A DNA stretch of 64,000 nucleotides from Planctomycetales bacterium (GTDB taxonomy: Bacteria > Planctomycetota > Planctomycetia > Planctomycetales > Planctomycetaceae): positions 44,934 through 108,933 of the forward strand of contig JANQPT010000023.1 of the NCBI GenBank assembly GCA_028285345.1, in the 5' to 3' direction. A program made the translations under genes and the position numbers. Below are positions 29,007 to 36,035 of this stretch, in pieces; the stretch's first letter is position 1; every line of letters begins with the position of its first letter. Under the pieces are notes generated by a model that was given only the letters and a program-made list of their open reading frames with translations, searched no databases and was not told where the DNA came from.

Positions 29007-29696
29007 ATGCACATCGACATTCTCGGCGAAGGGGCTTTTGCCTCCGCACTCGTTCAGTTGGATGACGGCGAACAGTTCGTCTCCGAAGCGGGCGCCATGT
29101 ATCGCGCCTCGGCCAACGTCGACATCGACGTCACAACTCGCAGCCGGTCGTCGGGCGGAATACTTTCCGGCATCAAACGCATGCTCTCGGGCGAAAGTTT
29201 CTTCCTCTCGACCTACCAAACCATCGACGGCAACAGCGGCGAGGTCGGCTTGGCGCCGACCCACCAAGGCGAGATCCGGCAGATTGCACTCGACGGATCC
29301 TCCGGCTGGCTCTGCGCCGGAGGCAGTTACCTCGGTTCCACCTCCGGCATCAATCTCGACACCCAATTCCAGGGATTCAAAGGCTTTTTCAGCGGCGAAG
29401 CCCCCTTCTTTGTCGAAGCGTCCGGCGAAGGTGAGTTGCTGGTAACCGCCTACGGCCGCATCACCAAGATGAACGTCACCGAACCGCTGATCGTCGATAC
29501 CGGCCATGTTGTGGCGTTTGAAGAGACGCTGCAATACTCGATTACCAAAGTCGGCGGCTCCTGGCTGCAGTCCTGGCTGGCTGGCGAAGGCTTTGTGATG
29601 AACTTCAGCGGCACCGGCCACATCCTCACTCAATCCCACAATCCCACGGAATTCGGCCGCCGCCTCGGCCCGCGACTTCCGGCTCGGCAAGGATAA
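29007..29696 (+). CDS. AIM24 family protein, tandem copy 2
   Basis: 229 residues; AAGGA stands 7 bases before the ATG. It shares with its neighbours the EQFVSEAGAMYRASANVDID opening, the FVEASGEGELLVTAYGRI block and LIVDTGHVVAFEETLQYSI. Unlike copy 1 it has a more divergent N-terminus (MHIDILGEGAFASALVQLDD). The gene follows copy 1 by 51 bp and precedes copy 3 by 4 bp, so the three are almost surely one transcript and their products may assemble together. Confidence 0.88.
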   Translation: MHIDILGEGAFASALVQLDDGEQFVSEAGAMYRASANVDIDVTTRSRSSGGILSGIKRMLSGESFFLSTYQTIDGNSGEVGLAPTHQGEIRQIALDGSSGWLCAGGSYLGSTSGINLDTQFQGFKGFFSGEAPFFVEASGEGELLVTAYGRITKMNVTEPLIVDTGHVVAFEETLQYSITKVGGSWLQSWLAGEGFVMNFSGTGHILTQSHNPTEFGRRLGPRLPARQG

Positions 29697-29700
29697 GTCA

Positions 29701-30375
29701 ATGGAATACCGCATCGAGTGCAACCCCACTTACAGCGCGCTGGAAGTCGACTTGCAGCTCGGCGAAACAATCGTCGCCGAAGCGGGCGCGATGACCTGGA
29801 TGTCCGACAACATGCAGGTCACGACCTCCACCCGCGGCGGCATCATGGCCGGTCTCAAGCGGGCGATTCTGACCAGCGAAAGCTTCTTTCAGAATACCTA
29901 CACGCCACAAGGCGGCAGCGGCACGGTGACGTTCGCGCCCGGATCCTCCGGCGACATCGTGGCGGTCGACATGCCGCCCGACGGCCTGTTGTTGGAGAAA
30001 GGGGCCTACCTCGCCTCCGGCGAAGACGTCGTCTGCGATTCCAAATTCGACGGCCTCCGCGGATTCTTTAACGAAGGCATGTTCGTCCTGCGGGTCACCG
30101 GCACCGGTCCGATGTTCTTCCACAGCTACGGCCGCATCGAAGAGGTCGACGTCGACGGCGAATACGTCATCGACAACGGCTACGCCGCCGCCTGGGAACC
30201 GTCGCTGGAATACCGATTGACGCGCGGCAAACGCATCCGCTCGTTCCTCTTCGCCGACCAACTGCTGCTCAGTTTCTCCGGCCGCGGCCGCGTCTGGGTC
30301 CAATCCCGCAGCCCCCGCGTCCTCGCCAACTGGGCCTACCCCTTCCGCCCCGTTGAGTCCGACAACGACGACTAA
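29701..30375 (+). CDS. AIM24 family protein, tandem copy 3
   Basis: 224 residues, preceded by AAGGATAA. Conserved blocks: GETIVAEAGAMTWMSDNMQV, FVLRVTGTGPMFFHSYGRI, YVIDNGYAAAWEPSLEY. It ends in a short acidic tail (ESDNDD). Damaged copies of this 3' end lie at 35843-35926 and, shorter, at 34995-35015. Last gene of the AIM24 operon; the next gene is a MarR regulator. Confidence 0.88.
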   Translation: MEYRIECNPTYSALEVDLQLGETIVAEAGAMTWMSDNMQVTTSTRGGIMAGLKRAILTSESFFQNTYTPQGGSGTVTFAPGSSGDIVAVDMPPDGLLLEKGAYLASGEDVVCDSKFDGLRGFFNEGMFVLRVTGTGPMFFHSYGRIEEVDVDGEYVIDNGYAAAWEPSLEYRLTRGKRIRSFLFADQLLLSFSGRGRVWVQSRSPRVLANWAYPFRPVESDNDD

Positions 30376-30512
30376 GTTTGGTACTTTGATCGTCGAGGAA
30401 TAGTCACTGGCCGCATAGGTCGATGGAGTAACTCCGGCCGGCGATTTTCGAGACACTGTTCCGATGACGCCTGTTTTTGACTTGACCGGACCCGTTGGGC
30501 TCCGTACATTAT

Positions 30513-30524
30513 CTGTATATACAG
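30513..30524. promoter_or_regulatory. Palindromic operator CTGTATATACAG upstream of the marR-type gene
   Basis: A perfect 12-bp palindrome whose right edge is 9 bases from the ATG of the MarR-type gene, where a bound repressor would block transcription or initiation. A nearly identical site (one transition) lies before the carbonic anhydrase gene at 31002. The shared sequence extends left to 16 bp (TTAYCTGYATATACAG). MarR dimers usually bind palindromes of this kind and control their own gene. Binding is inferred. Confidence 0.6.
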
Positions 30525-30533
30525 CAAAATGTC

Positions 30534-30977
30534 ATGACCAATCGCACAAAACAACCCGACTCCGGCGAAGTCCGCGAAAGCTGCATCGCATTGCGAATGC
30601 GGTTGGCAAACCGCGTCATCACAAAAATCTACGACGACGCGCTGCGGCCCTTCGGTGTTCGGATCCCGCAAATGGCATTGCTCGCGCTTGCTGAGGAGCG
30701 GGGGCTGCTGCGCCAATCGGAGATCTGCAGCGAATTGAAGCTCGACGACTCGACGTTGAGCCGGAATCTGGAACGGATGAAGTCCAACGGTTGGCTGGTC
30801 GAGGTTGCGGGCGAAGATGCCCGCGAGCATCCCTACCAACTGACCGTGAGCGGAAGAAACGTGTTGCTCCAAGCGCTGCCTGCCTGGCAGGCCGCGCAAC
30901 AGCAGGCCGGTGAATTGCTCGGCAAACAGGGTGTCGAAACACTCCGGCGATTTGCGGCCAAACAGGGGCTGAGGTGA
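30534..30977 (+). CDS. MarR family transcriptional regulator
   Basis: 147 residues. The order is typical of MarR: an N-terminal dimerisation helix (ALRMRLANRVITKIYDDAL), then a winged helix (QMALLALAEERGLLRQSEICSELKLDDSTLSRNLERMKSNGWLVEV, about 45-90) and a wing with GEDAREHPYQLTVSGRNVL. C-terminal helices complete the dimer interface. The ATG at 30534 is used; the longer frame crosses the palindrome. No clear ribosome site precedes it. It probably represses itself and the downstream carbonic anhydrase through the two palindromes. Confidence 0.85.
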   Translation: MTNRTKQPDSGEVRESCIALRMRLANRVITKIYDDALRPFGVRIPQMALLALAEERGLLRQSEICSELKLDDSTLSRNLERMKSNGWLVEVAGEDAREHPYQLTVSGRNVLLQALPAWQAAQQQAGELLGKQGVETLRRFAAKQGLR

Positions 30978-31001
30978 TCGTCTTTTTATTTTGCCATTTA
31001 C

Positions 31002-31013
31002 CTGCATATACAG
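31002..31013. promoter_or_regulatory. Second MarR-type operator, CTGCATATACAG, upstream of the carbonic anhydrase gene
   Basis: Differs from the site at 30513 by one base and breaks the palindrome at that position only. It lies 76 bp before the carbonic anhydrase ATG and 24 bp after the MarR stop, a sensible place for an operator over a separate promoter. Together with the first site it suggests one regulon of at least two genes. Confidence 0.55.
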
Positions 31014-31089
31014 ATTTCAGACAGCTGCAGCGCTGCAACTGCCAAAGTCAACCGCCAATTAACACACATTCATTCAACGGAGCAGAGCG

Positions 31090-31686
31090 ATGAGGCAGAT
31101 CAAGAGCGAATTTGACAACTCCATTTTCTCGAAACAGCCAAACTTCGATGAGGCACAAATGCGGAAAGATTTCGCCAAAGCGGTCCCCTTAGAGACGGTC
31201 GTGATTTATTGCTACGACCCGCGCGCTGTCGGCATCCCGTCAGCTGTGGCCAAACAGTTCGGCGAGACTTATCCCGGAGAGATCATCACCGACGAACGAA
31301 ACAACAAAGTCGCCTCGACGACCTCCCTTTTCGAAGTCGTCGTTGCCGGCGGCCGAGCCGTTGATGCGCTGCGCTCGATCACCGTCGCGCAACACTTATT
31401 CGGCATCAAGAACGTGGTGATCGTCCATCACACACATTGCGGCGCAACTTCGTTCACCCCCGATGGCATCATTGACGCTTTCCAACGAGAACACGAGCAA
31501 GACATCTCCGCACTGTACGACCGCAACAACATCGCCATCAGCGATTTCGCGGCCTCACTTCAACACGACACCCTGCTCGTACGGCAGTCGAAAGGGACTC
31601 CTCGGCATGTCGACATCTACGGGTACGTCTACGACATCGATACGTCGGAACTGACCTTGGCCATCGAAGACAAACGTTCGGCATAA
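31090..31686 (+). CDS. Beta-class carbonic anhydrase
   Basis: 198 residues; hydrates CO2 to bicarbonate in the cytoplasm. Zinc ligands of the beta class are visible: Cys41 in CYDPRA (the CxDxR motif, with Asp43 and Arg45 as the catalytic dyad), then His114 and Cys117 in HTHCGAT. The intervening EVVVAGGRAVDALRSITVAQHLFG helix-strand unit is also usual. The start has GGAGCAGAG upstream. An operator-like palindrome at 31002 suggests control by the MarR gene just upstream, linking CO2 or pH homeostasis to whatever ligand that regulator senses. Confidence 0.9.
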   Translation: MRQIKSEFDNSIFSKQPNFDEAQMRKDFAKAVPLETVVIYCYDPRAVGIPSAVAKQFGETYPGEIITDERNNKVASTTSLFEVVVAGGRAVDALRSITVAQHLFGIKNVVIVHHTHCGATSFTPDGIIDAFQREHEQDISALYDRNNIAISDFAASLQHDTLLVRQSKGTPRHVDIYGYVYDIDTSELTLAIEDKRSA

Positions 31687-31960
31687 ATGCGGCCAACTCA
31701 ACCGGCCCGACAACCCGCTTTAGATAGAACAAAAACAGTCGCTCGCCGCAGCGTGACACAGGATCTGCCAACGTCTTGCAATCGACGCATAGGCTCAACG
31801 AGAAGGCGTGACTCTTTGGAGATTCGACCAAATCTAAGAACATCTCAGAAGACCGACTCCCGTAATCCTTCAGCAATCAACAGAACCTCTTGCATCAATG
31901 AGACGAAACAGTTAATAGGCCCCTCGCCTCTCTCCGGTTCTGTTGCTACACGAGTGCTTC

Positions 31961-32458
31961 ATGTGCCGCACTGCGCTTCTTTCGTCGCTTCTTTGCATAG
32001 CTACATCAGGCTGCGCGCTCATTCCAATCCCTTATCCCTATGACGCAGCCGCCCCGCTCCGGACTGTGCGCATTGTCGACAAGTCCACCGGCTGTGATGT
32101 CCCGAATGCTAAGGTCGCATTTGCGAGTGAATTGAGCGATCCTCGCTGGTGCTATTGGTCGCCCGAAAATGCCCCAATTGGACTTCAAGTCGTTCTTGCC
32201 GACGATAATCTTCAGGCGGCTGGTGCGAAAAAGATTTCTCGTCAAAAGGACGGTGCGTTCATGATTGGAAAACGAATTCGAATGGCTGTGATTCGGCCAT
32301 GGGGAATCGGTGCGTTGGGAACACATATGTCGCAGTGGCCCTGTCCCACATTCACGATTGACGCGCCCGGATATAGGTCCGACGGGACTGAAAGCAACGT
32401 CGAGTACTCAATCGATGAATCAGGTGCAATGACTGTAATTCTTCAGCGCGAAGAATGA
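31961..32458 (+). CDS. Small lipoprotein of unknown function, copy A
   Basis: 165 residues from an ATG at 31961; a TTG at 31943 would add six. MCRTALLSSLLCIATSGC is a lipoprotein signal with the lipid-accepting Cys at 18. The mature part has a beta-sandwich look (LRTVRIVDKSTGCDVPNAKV resembles a carboxypeptidase-regulatory-type strand pair), a Trp/Cys-rich middle and FTIDAPGYRSDGTE near the end. About 18 of 165 residues differ from the copy at 35262. No family was recognised. Confidence 0.75.
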   Translation: MCRTALLSSLLCIATSGCALIPIPYPYDAAAPLRTVRIVDKSTGCDVPNAKVAFASELSDPRWCYWSPENAPIGLQVVLADDNLQAAGAKKISRQKDGAFMIGKRIRMAVIRPWGIGALGTHMSQWPCPTFTIDAPGYRSDGTESNVEYSIDESGAMTVILQREE

Positions 32459-32461
32459 CGT

Positions 32462-32491
32462 TTCACCGGTGTGACTCGTAGTACCGGCTCA
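32462..32491 (-). repeat. Relic of the kinase-gene 3' end, diverged copy
   Basis: On the minus strand this 30-bp stretch matches the last ten codons plus stop of the Ser/Thr kinase gene at 39168 (RYYESQR-stop) at 27 of 30 positions. It lies just after the lipoprotein stop in repeat copy A. The closer match is in copy B. Confidence 0.6.
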
Positions 32492-32630
32492 GTCGCGTAG
32501 GGTCGGTTCCACCGGCCACAATGGGCACGCAGCCAGCCGAGGCTGGGTCCTGTCTCCCTTCCGGTTCCGCTGTTGACAACAATAAGAGCGGCGGCGCAAT
32601 TCCGAATGCGCACGTTTTTCGTGTCGCAAA

Positions 32631-32686
32631 ACTCCCGTGACTTCCGTCTACTTAGATAAAGTCACTCTGAAATGCTTCGCGGGAGT
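32631..32686 (+). promoter_or_regulatory. Nested inverted repeat in the leader of the ECF sigma gene
   Basis: ACTCCCG (32631-32637) pairs with CGGGAGT (32680-32686), and GTGACTT (32637-32643) pairs with AAGTCAC (32659-32665). The second outer arm contains GGGAG, the only likely ribosome site for the TTG start at 32695, so a folded leader would hide it. Regulation is inferred from the geometry only. Confidence 0.4.
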
Positions 32687-32694
32687 CGTGAATC

Positions 32695-33225
32695 TTGCTG
32701 TCTGATGCTGAAATTGTTGCCCGTGTGCAGGGAGGTGACGTGGAGGCATTCGCCCCTCTCATCGACCGCTATGCGCGGACTCTGCTCGCGGCAGCCTTAG
32801 CAAAACTTCACAACGTTCACTCCGCCGAAGACGTCGTTCAGGAGACGCTGTTGTTGGCGTTTCGCCGGCTGGAGACGCTACGCGACGGGGAGAAATTCGG
32901 GGCGTGGTTAATGCAGATCGCCCGCCGGAAAGTTGTCGATTCTGTCCGATCTCGAAAACCGGTTCATAGCCTGAACCAAGCTGCGGAAAATGACCACGTT
33001 GATGGAGCGGAACTTCACAGATGGATCGAATACGAATACCTGTTCGCCGCTTTAGACCACTTGACGGAAGACGAGCGCAGTCTGGTTGGACTGAGGTATT
33101 TCGACGGGCACAGCATGTCGGAAATCGCCGCGATTTTGGGACGGCCCGTGGGGACTGTCACCAAACAGCTTTCCCGCACCATGTCCCGTCTTCGCACGCA
33201 CTACGATGAGGAGCTGCTGCTATGA
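32695..33225 (+). CDS. ECF sigma factor (sigma-70 family)
   Basis: 176 residues from a TTG; a stop codon two codons upstream excludes anything longer, and GGGAG stands 10 bases before it. Region 2 is FAPLIDRYARTLLAAALAKL to AEDVVQETLLLAFRRL and FGAWLMQIARRKVVDSVR (about 20-90). Region 4 is DHLTEDERSLVGLRYFDGHSM with the helix-turn-helix SEIAAILGRPVGTVTKQLSRT (about 115-165). The stop overlaps the start of the next gene by 4 bp, the usual arrangement of an ECF factor and its membrane-bound antagonist. Confidence 0.88.
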   Translation: MLSDAEIVARVQGGDVEAFAPLIDRYARTLLAAALAKLHNVHSAEDVVQETLLLAFRRLETLRDGEKFGAWLMQIARRKVVDSVRSRKPVHSLNQAAENDHVDGAELHRWIEYEYLFAALDHLTEDERSLVGLRYFDGHSMSEIAAILGRPVGTVTKQLSRTMSRLRTHYDEELLL

Positions 33226-34919
33226 ACCAAAAGCCTTCGTTAGAGCAAAGCCTGCAAGCACTGGGCGCCGAGCTTCGATCGCGGCCTCGAAAAACTCAGG
33301 ACATCATGCGGCATGTGCGCCAGGTGGTTCCCATTGACGATTCACCCAAGCGAGATTCGTCTCGCTCCAAATGGACGCCGCGCCGCCGCTGTCTGATCAC
33401 AGTGGTCGCCGGTTTCCTCTCGACGATGGGCGCCGCAGCGCTGATCGTGCTTTGGCTCCTGCCTCAACCGTCGATCGGCTGGGAGGACGTTGCCAAAGCG
33501 CTCCGTTCGCAGGAGTGGATTCGCGGGACCCGAACACTCGCGGGAGACGAAAAGGCCACGATGTGGATATCGCCCAAGCGGGAAACCTGGGCGTTTCGTT
33601 TGGGCGGCGGCACGTGCTACTTTTACGCCGGACGACAACGAACCAAGTACGAATACCGCGGCGGCAACAGGCCGATCATCAAGCTGCCGTTGGGCGAAGA
33701 GGACGTTCAAAAGGTTCTGCCGCTCGACGCAATCGCGCAAGATCAGGGCGCAATTGGTCCATGGCTCTTTGGGACGGAGAAGATCATCAGCCAACGGCGG
33801 CGGGAGATTTCCGATCCTGATCGGACCTGGATTGAATTCGACTTGGTCTTATGGCGCGGGGAGGCGAACCGAGCGACGCTGCGGGTCGATTCGCAGACGC
33901 GGCTTCCCGTTCACTTGGTGCTCAGGTCTCCCGAGGATGCGACGAAGATCTACAAATGGGAGTTCGATTATCCCGCTGAAGGCCCGGGGGACATTTACGC
34001 ATTGGGCGTTGCGCGCGACACCAAGATCGTCGATCGCATTCCGTCTCGCGAGGCGCTTCAAGTTCTTGACGCCATGTCGGCCGGACGGGACCGAATCGGC
34101 GATTTCCGGTTGATCGTCAGCCGGCAGGGAAGCGACTTGGACGACGTCCTCACGAGCCATCCCGCTGCCGTCGTAAGTCGCAAGGGAAGTCGCTGGCGGA
34201 TTGACTCTTGTCCGAAGCACGGCCGGCCCAATCCGCCGATCATTCGCCCCGACGGCCAATCGTGGGGCAGTTGGTTCGAAGCAAGATTGGCCGAGAATCC
34301 TCCGAATCCACTGTATGTTTGCGACGGAACCGCTGTTTGGAAAAACACAAACTTGCTGCCTGGTCGGCGCGTCGGTGATATACAGTTCGAATTGAGCCGA
34401 AGGGTCGCTCCGCAGGATCTGATGTCCGGCGAGGGACTTGGCACAATGCAGTTGGCGCCAAACGTCAAATTCGCATCGTTAATCTATCCCGATCTCTTCC
34501 CCAAGCCCGGATGGCCGTTTGAATTTGACGCCAATCCCGCGGAGGCGCCCGGGATGGTGATCATCAAACGCGCAGCGGAACTGGCCAGCGCAGTACCGCT
34601 TGTTGCACACGAGTGGTATTACATCGATCCGGCAAAAGGACACGCGGTGGTGCGTGCGGAACTGTTTACCTTGCCGAAGGGCGAGCCGGCCGACCCCCAA
34701 AAGACTCAGCTTCGGCAGTCGATCCGCATGGAGAACTTTCAAAAATCTCCCGAGGGCGTCTGGTATCCCACAATCGTTTGGAACAAGCAGCCTGCCGCAA
34801 GGATAAATGCGCAGGGACGAGAGGTAATTCAATCCCGACAATATGTAATTCGGTACCACTTTGACTTCGACGCCGACCTCCCCGATTCACTCTTCCAAAT
34901 CGACGAGCCCCAGCCGTAA
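33222..34919 (+). CDS. Membrane protein co-translated with the ECF sigma factor, possible anti-sigma factor
   Basis: 565 residues. An N-terminal cytoplasmic part of ~48 residues, rich in Arg, precedes one transmembrane segment (CLITVVAGFLSTMGAAALIVLWLL, about 55-78). The large remainder would be periplasmic and has Trp-rich beta strands resembling LolA-like lipoprotein-carrier folds seen in planctomycete sigma partners (WEDVAKALRSQEWIRGTRTL; YKWEFDYPAEGPGDIYALGV). No zinc-binding HxxxCxxC motif of classical anti-sigma domains is present in the N-terminus. The 4-bp overlap with the sigma gene is the main argument for an antagonist or sensor role. Confidence 0.68.
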   Translation: MNQKPSLEQSLQALGAELRSRPRKTQDIMRHVRQVVPIDDSPKRDSSRSKWTPRRRCLITVVAGFLSTMGAAALIVLWLLPQPSIGWEDVAKALRSQEWIRGTRTLAGDEKATMWISPKRETWAFRLGGGTCYFYAGRQRTKYEYRGGNRPIIKLPLGEEDVQKVLPLDAIAQDQGAIGPWLFGTEKIISQRRREISDPDRTWIEFDLVLWRGEANRATLRVDSQTRLPVHLVLRSPEDATKIYKWEFDYPAEGPGDIYALGVARDTKIVDRIPSREALQVLDAMSAGRDRIGDFRLIVSRQGSDLDDVLTSHPAAVVSRKGSRWRIDSCPKHGRPNPPIIRPDGQSWGSWFEARLAENPPNPLYVCDGTAVWKNTNLLPGRRVGDIQFELSRRVAPQDLMSGEGLGTMQLAPNVKFASLIYPDLFPKPGWPFEFDANPAEAPGMVIIKRAAELASAVPLVAHEWYYIDPAKGHAVVRAELFTLPKGEPADPQKTQLRQSIRMENFQKSPEGVWYPTIVWNKQPAARINAQGREVIQSRQYVIRYHFDFDADLPDSLFQIDEPQP

Positions 34920-35261
34920 TTGCGGATCGGTCCCTCGTTTGCGGCCTTTCGAGCAAACTTGTGCCCGCTGAAACCAGGTCGATTGATCCACCCAGTTGAG
35001 TCCGACGACGACTAAACGCGCCAAACTGGAATGGGCGTCGTGCGAACGAAGTTTTGATGAGGGATGGCTTCCGAACTCGAAGTCCAGAGAAGGCTTCGAC
35101 ATGGAGTCGTAATACGTGGATCGCAGCCACTTTTTTCAGAGCATCTCAGAAGTCCGACTCCCTTAATCCTTCAGCAATCAACAAAACCTCTTGCATCAAT
35201 GTGAAGAAACGGATATTAGGCCCCTCGCTTCTCTCCGGTTCCGTTGCTACATGAGTGCTTC
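34920..35261. other. Intergenic region with repeat and gene relic
   Basis: Follows the ECF partner gene. It holds a 21-bp relic of the AIM24 copy 3 end (34995-35015), then unrecognised sequence to 35141, then the upstream part of repeat copy B, which carries the leader of the second lipoprotein gene. No gene is supported before the lipoprotein. Confidence 0.55.
34995..35015 (+). repeat. Short relic of the AIM24 copy 3 3' end
   Basis: The 21 bp encode VESDDD followed by a TAA and match 30352-30374 except for one missing AAC codon. The flanks do not match. It sits in noncoding DNA between the ECF partner gene and repeat copy B. Confidence 0.5.
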
Positions 35262-35759
35262 ATGTGCCGCACTGCGCTTCTTTCGTCGCTTCTTTGCATA
35301 GTGACATCAGGCTGCGCGCTCATTCCAATCCCTTATCCCTATGACGCAGCAGCCCCGCTTCGGACCGTGCGCATTGTCGACAAGTCCACCGGCTGCGATG
35401 TCCCGAATGCTACAGTTACGTTTGCAAGTGAATTGAGCGATCCGCACTGGTGTTACTGGTCGCCCGAAAATGCCCCAATTGGACTTCAAGTCGTTCTTGC
35501 CGACAATAATCTTCAGGTGTCTGGTGGGCAAAAACTTTCCCATCAAAAGGACGGTGCATTCATGATTGGAAAACGAACTCGAATGGCTGTGATTCGTCCA
35601 TGGGGGCTCGGTCCGTTGGGGACACATATGTCGCAGTGGCCCTGTCCCACTTTCACGATTGACGCGCCCGGATATAGGTCCGATGGGACTGAAAACAGCG
35701 TCGAGTACTCAATCGATGAATCAGGTGCGATGACTGTATTTCTTGAGCGCGAAGAATAA
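35262..35759 (+). CDS. Small lipoprotein of unknown function, copy B
   Basis: 165 residues, paralogous to the product of 31961 with roughly 89 percent identity by eye. The signal MCRTALLSSLLCIVTSGC has the lipobox Cys at 18. Differences cluster around residues 89-97 (LQVSGGQKLSHQ versus LQAAGAKKISRQ), while the C-terminal FTIDAPGYRSDGTE region is unchanged. Both copies are intact, so both may be expressed. Confidence 0.75.
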   Translation: MCRTALLSSLLCIVTSGCALIPIPYPYDAAAPLRTVRIVDKSTGCDVPNATVTFASELSDPHWCYWSPENAPIGLQVVLADNNLQVSGGQKLSHQKDGAFMIGKRTRMAVIRPWGLGPLGTHMSQWPCPTFTIDAPGYRSDGTENSVEYSIDESGAMTVFLEREE

Positions 35760-35762
35760 CGT

Positions 35763-35793
35763 TTCACCGCTGCGACTCGTAATACCGGCTCAA
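35763..35793 (-). repeat. Relic of the kinase-gene 3' end, perfect 31-bp copy
   Basis: These 31 bp are identical to 39167-39197, the last codons and stop of the Ser/Thr kinase gene. Read on the minus strand they give LSRYYESQR and a TGA. The identity stops abruptly after the shared CTCAA. No other kinase sequence is present here. Confidence 0.7.
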
Positions 35794-35842
35794 GCGCGTA
35801 GAGTCGGTTTCACCGGCCACGATGGGCACCGCAGCCAACCAA

Positions 35843-35926
35843 GTCTGGGTCCAATCCCACAACCCCCAGCGTCCTCGCTAATTGGGCCTATCCCTTCCGC
35901 CGTATTGAGTCCAACAACCACGACGA
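35843..35926 (+). pseudogene. Degenerate fragment of an AIM24 gene 3' end
   Basis: About 84 bp align with 30292-30374 of AIM24 copy 3, from the VWVQSRSPRVLANWAYPF region to the tail. Substitutions and small indels interrupt the frame (a TAA follows the first codons of the NWAYPF part), so it cannot be translated. It has no upstream AIM24 sequence. Confidence 0.65.
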
Positions 35927-36035
35927 AACGAGCGACTCTGAAGAACGGACTGTAAAACGCTCGTACAACGTCGTCGAAAGTTGTTGGATCGATTTCTGCA
36001 AGGCCTTTCGGCGAAAGTGGAGTGATGAGTATCGC

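Larger units (their letters stand above)
31841..32550. repeat. Long direct repeat, copy A (lipoprotein gene block)
   Basis: About 710 bp matching 35142-35852 in the same orientation, with only scattered substitutions and a one-base indel near the right end. It includes about 120 bp of upstream DNA, the lipoprotein gene at 31961 and about 90 bp downstream. Outside these limits the two copies no longer align. The intervening ~2.6 kb holds the ECF sigma gene and its partner. Confidence 0.9.
35142..35852. repeat. Long direct repeat, copy B (lipoprotein gene block)
   Basis: Partner of 31841-32550, offset by about 3301 bp. It carries the second lipoprotein gene and, after it, a minus-strand relic of the kinase-gene end (35763-35793). 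A relic of an AIM24 gene end begins at its right edge (35843). Repeat spacing and orientation fit a tandem segmental duplication, or recombination between scattered copies. Confidence 0.9.
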
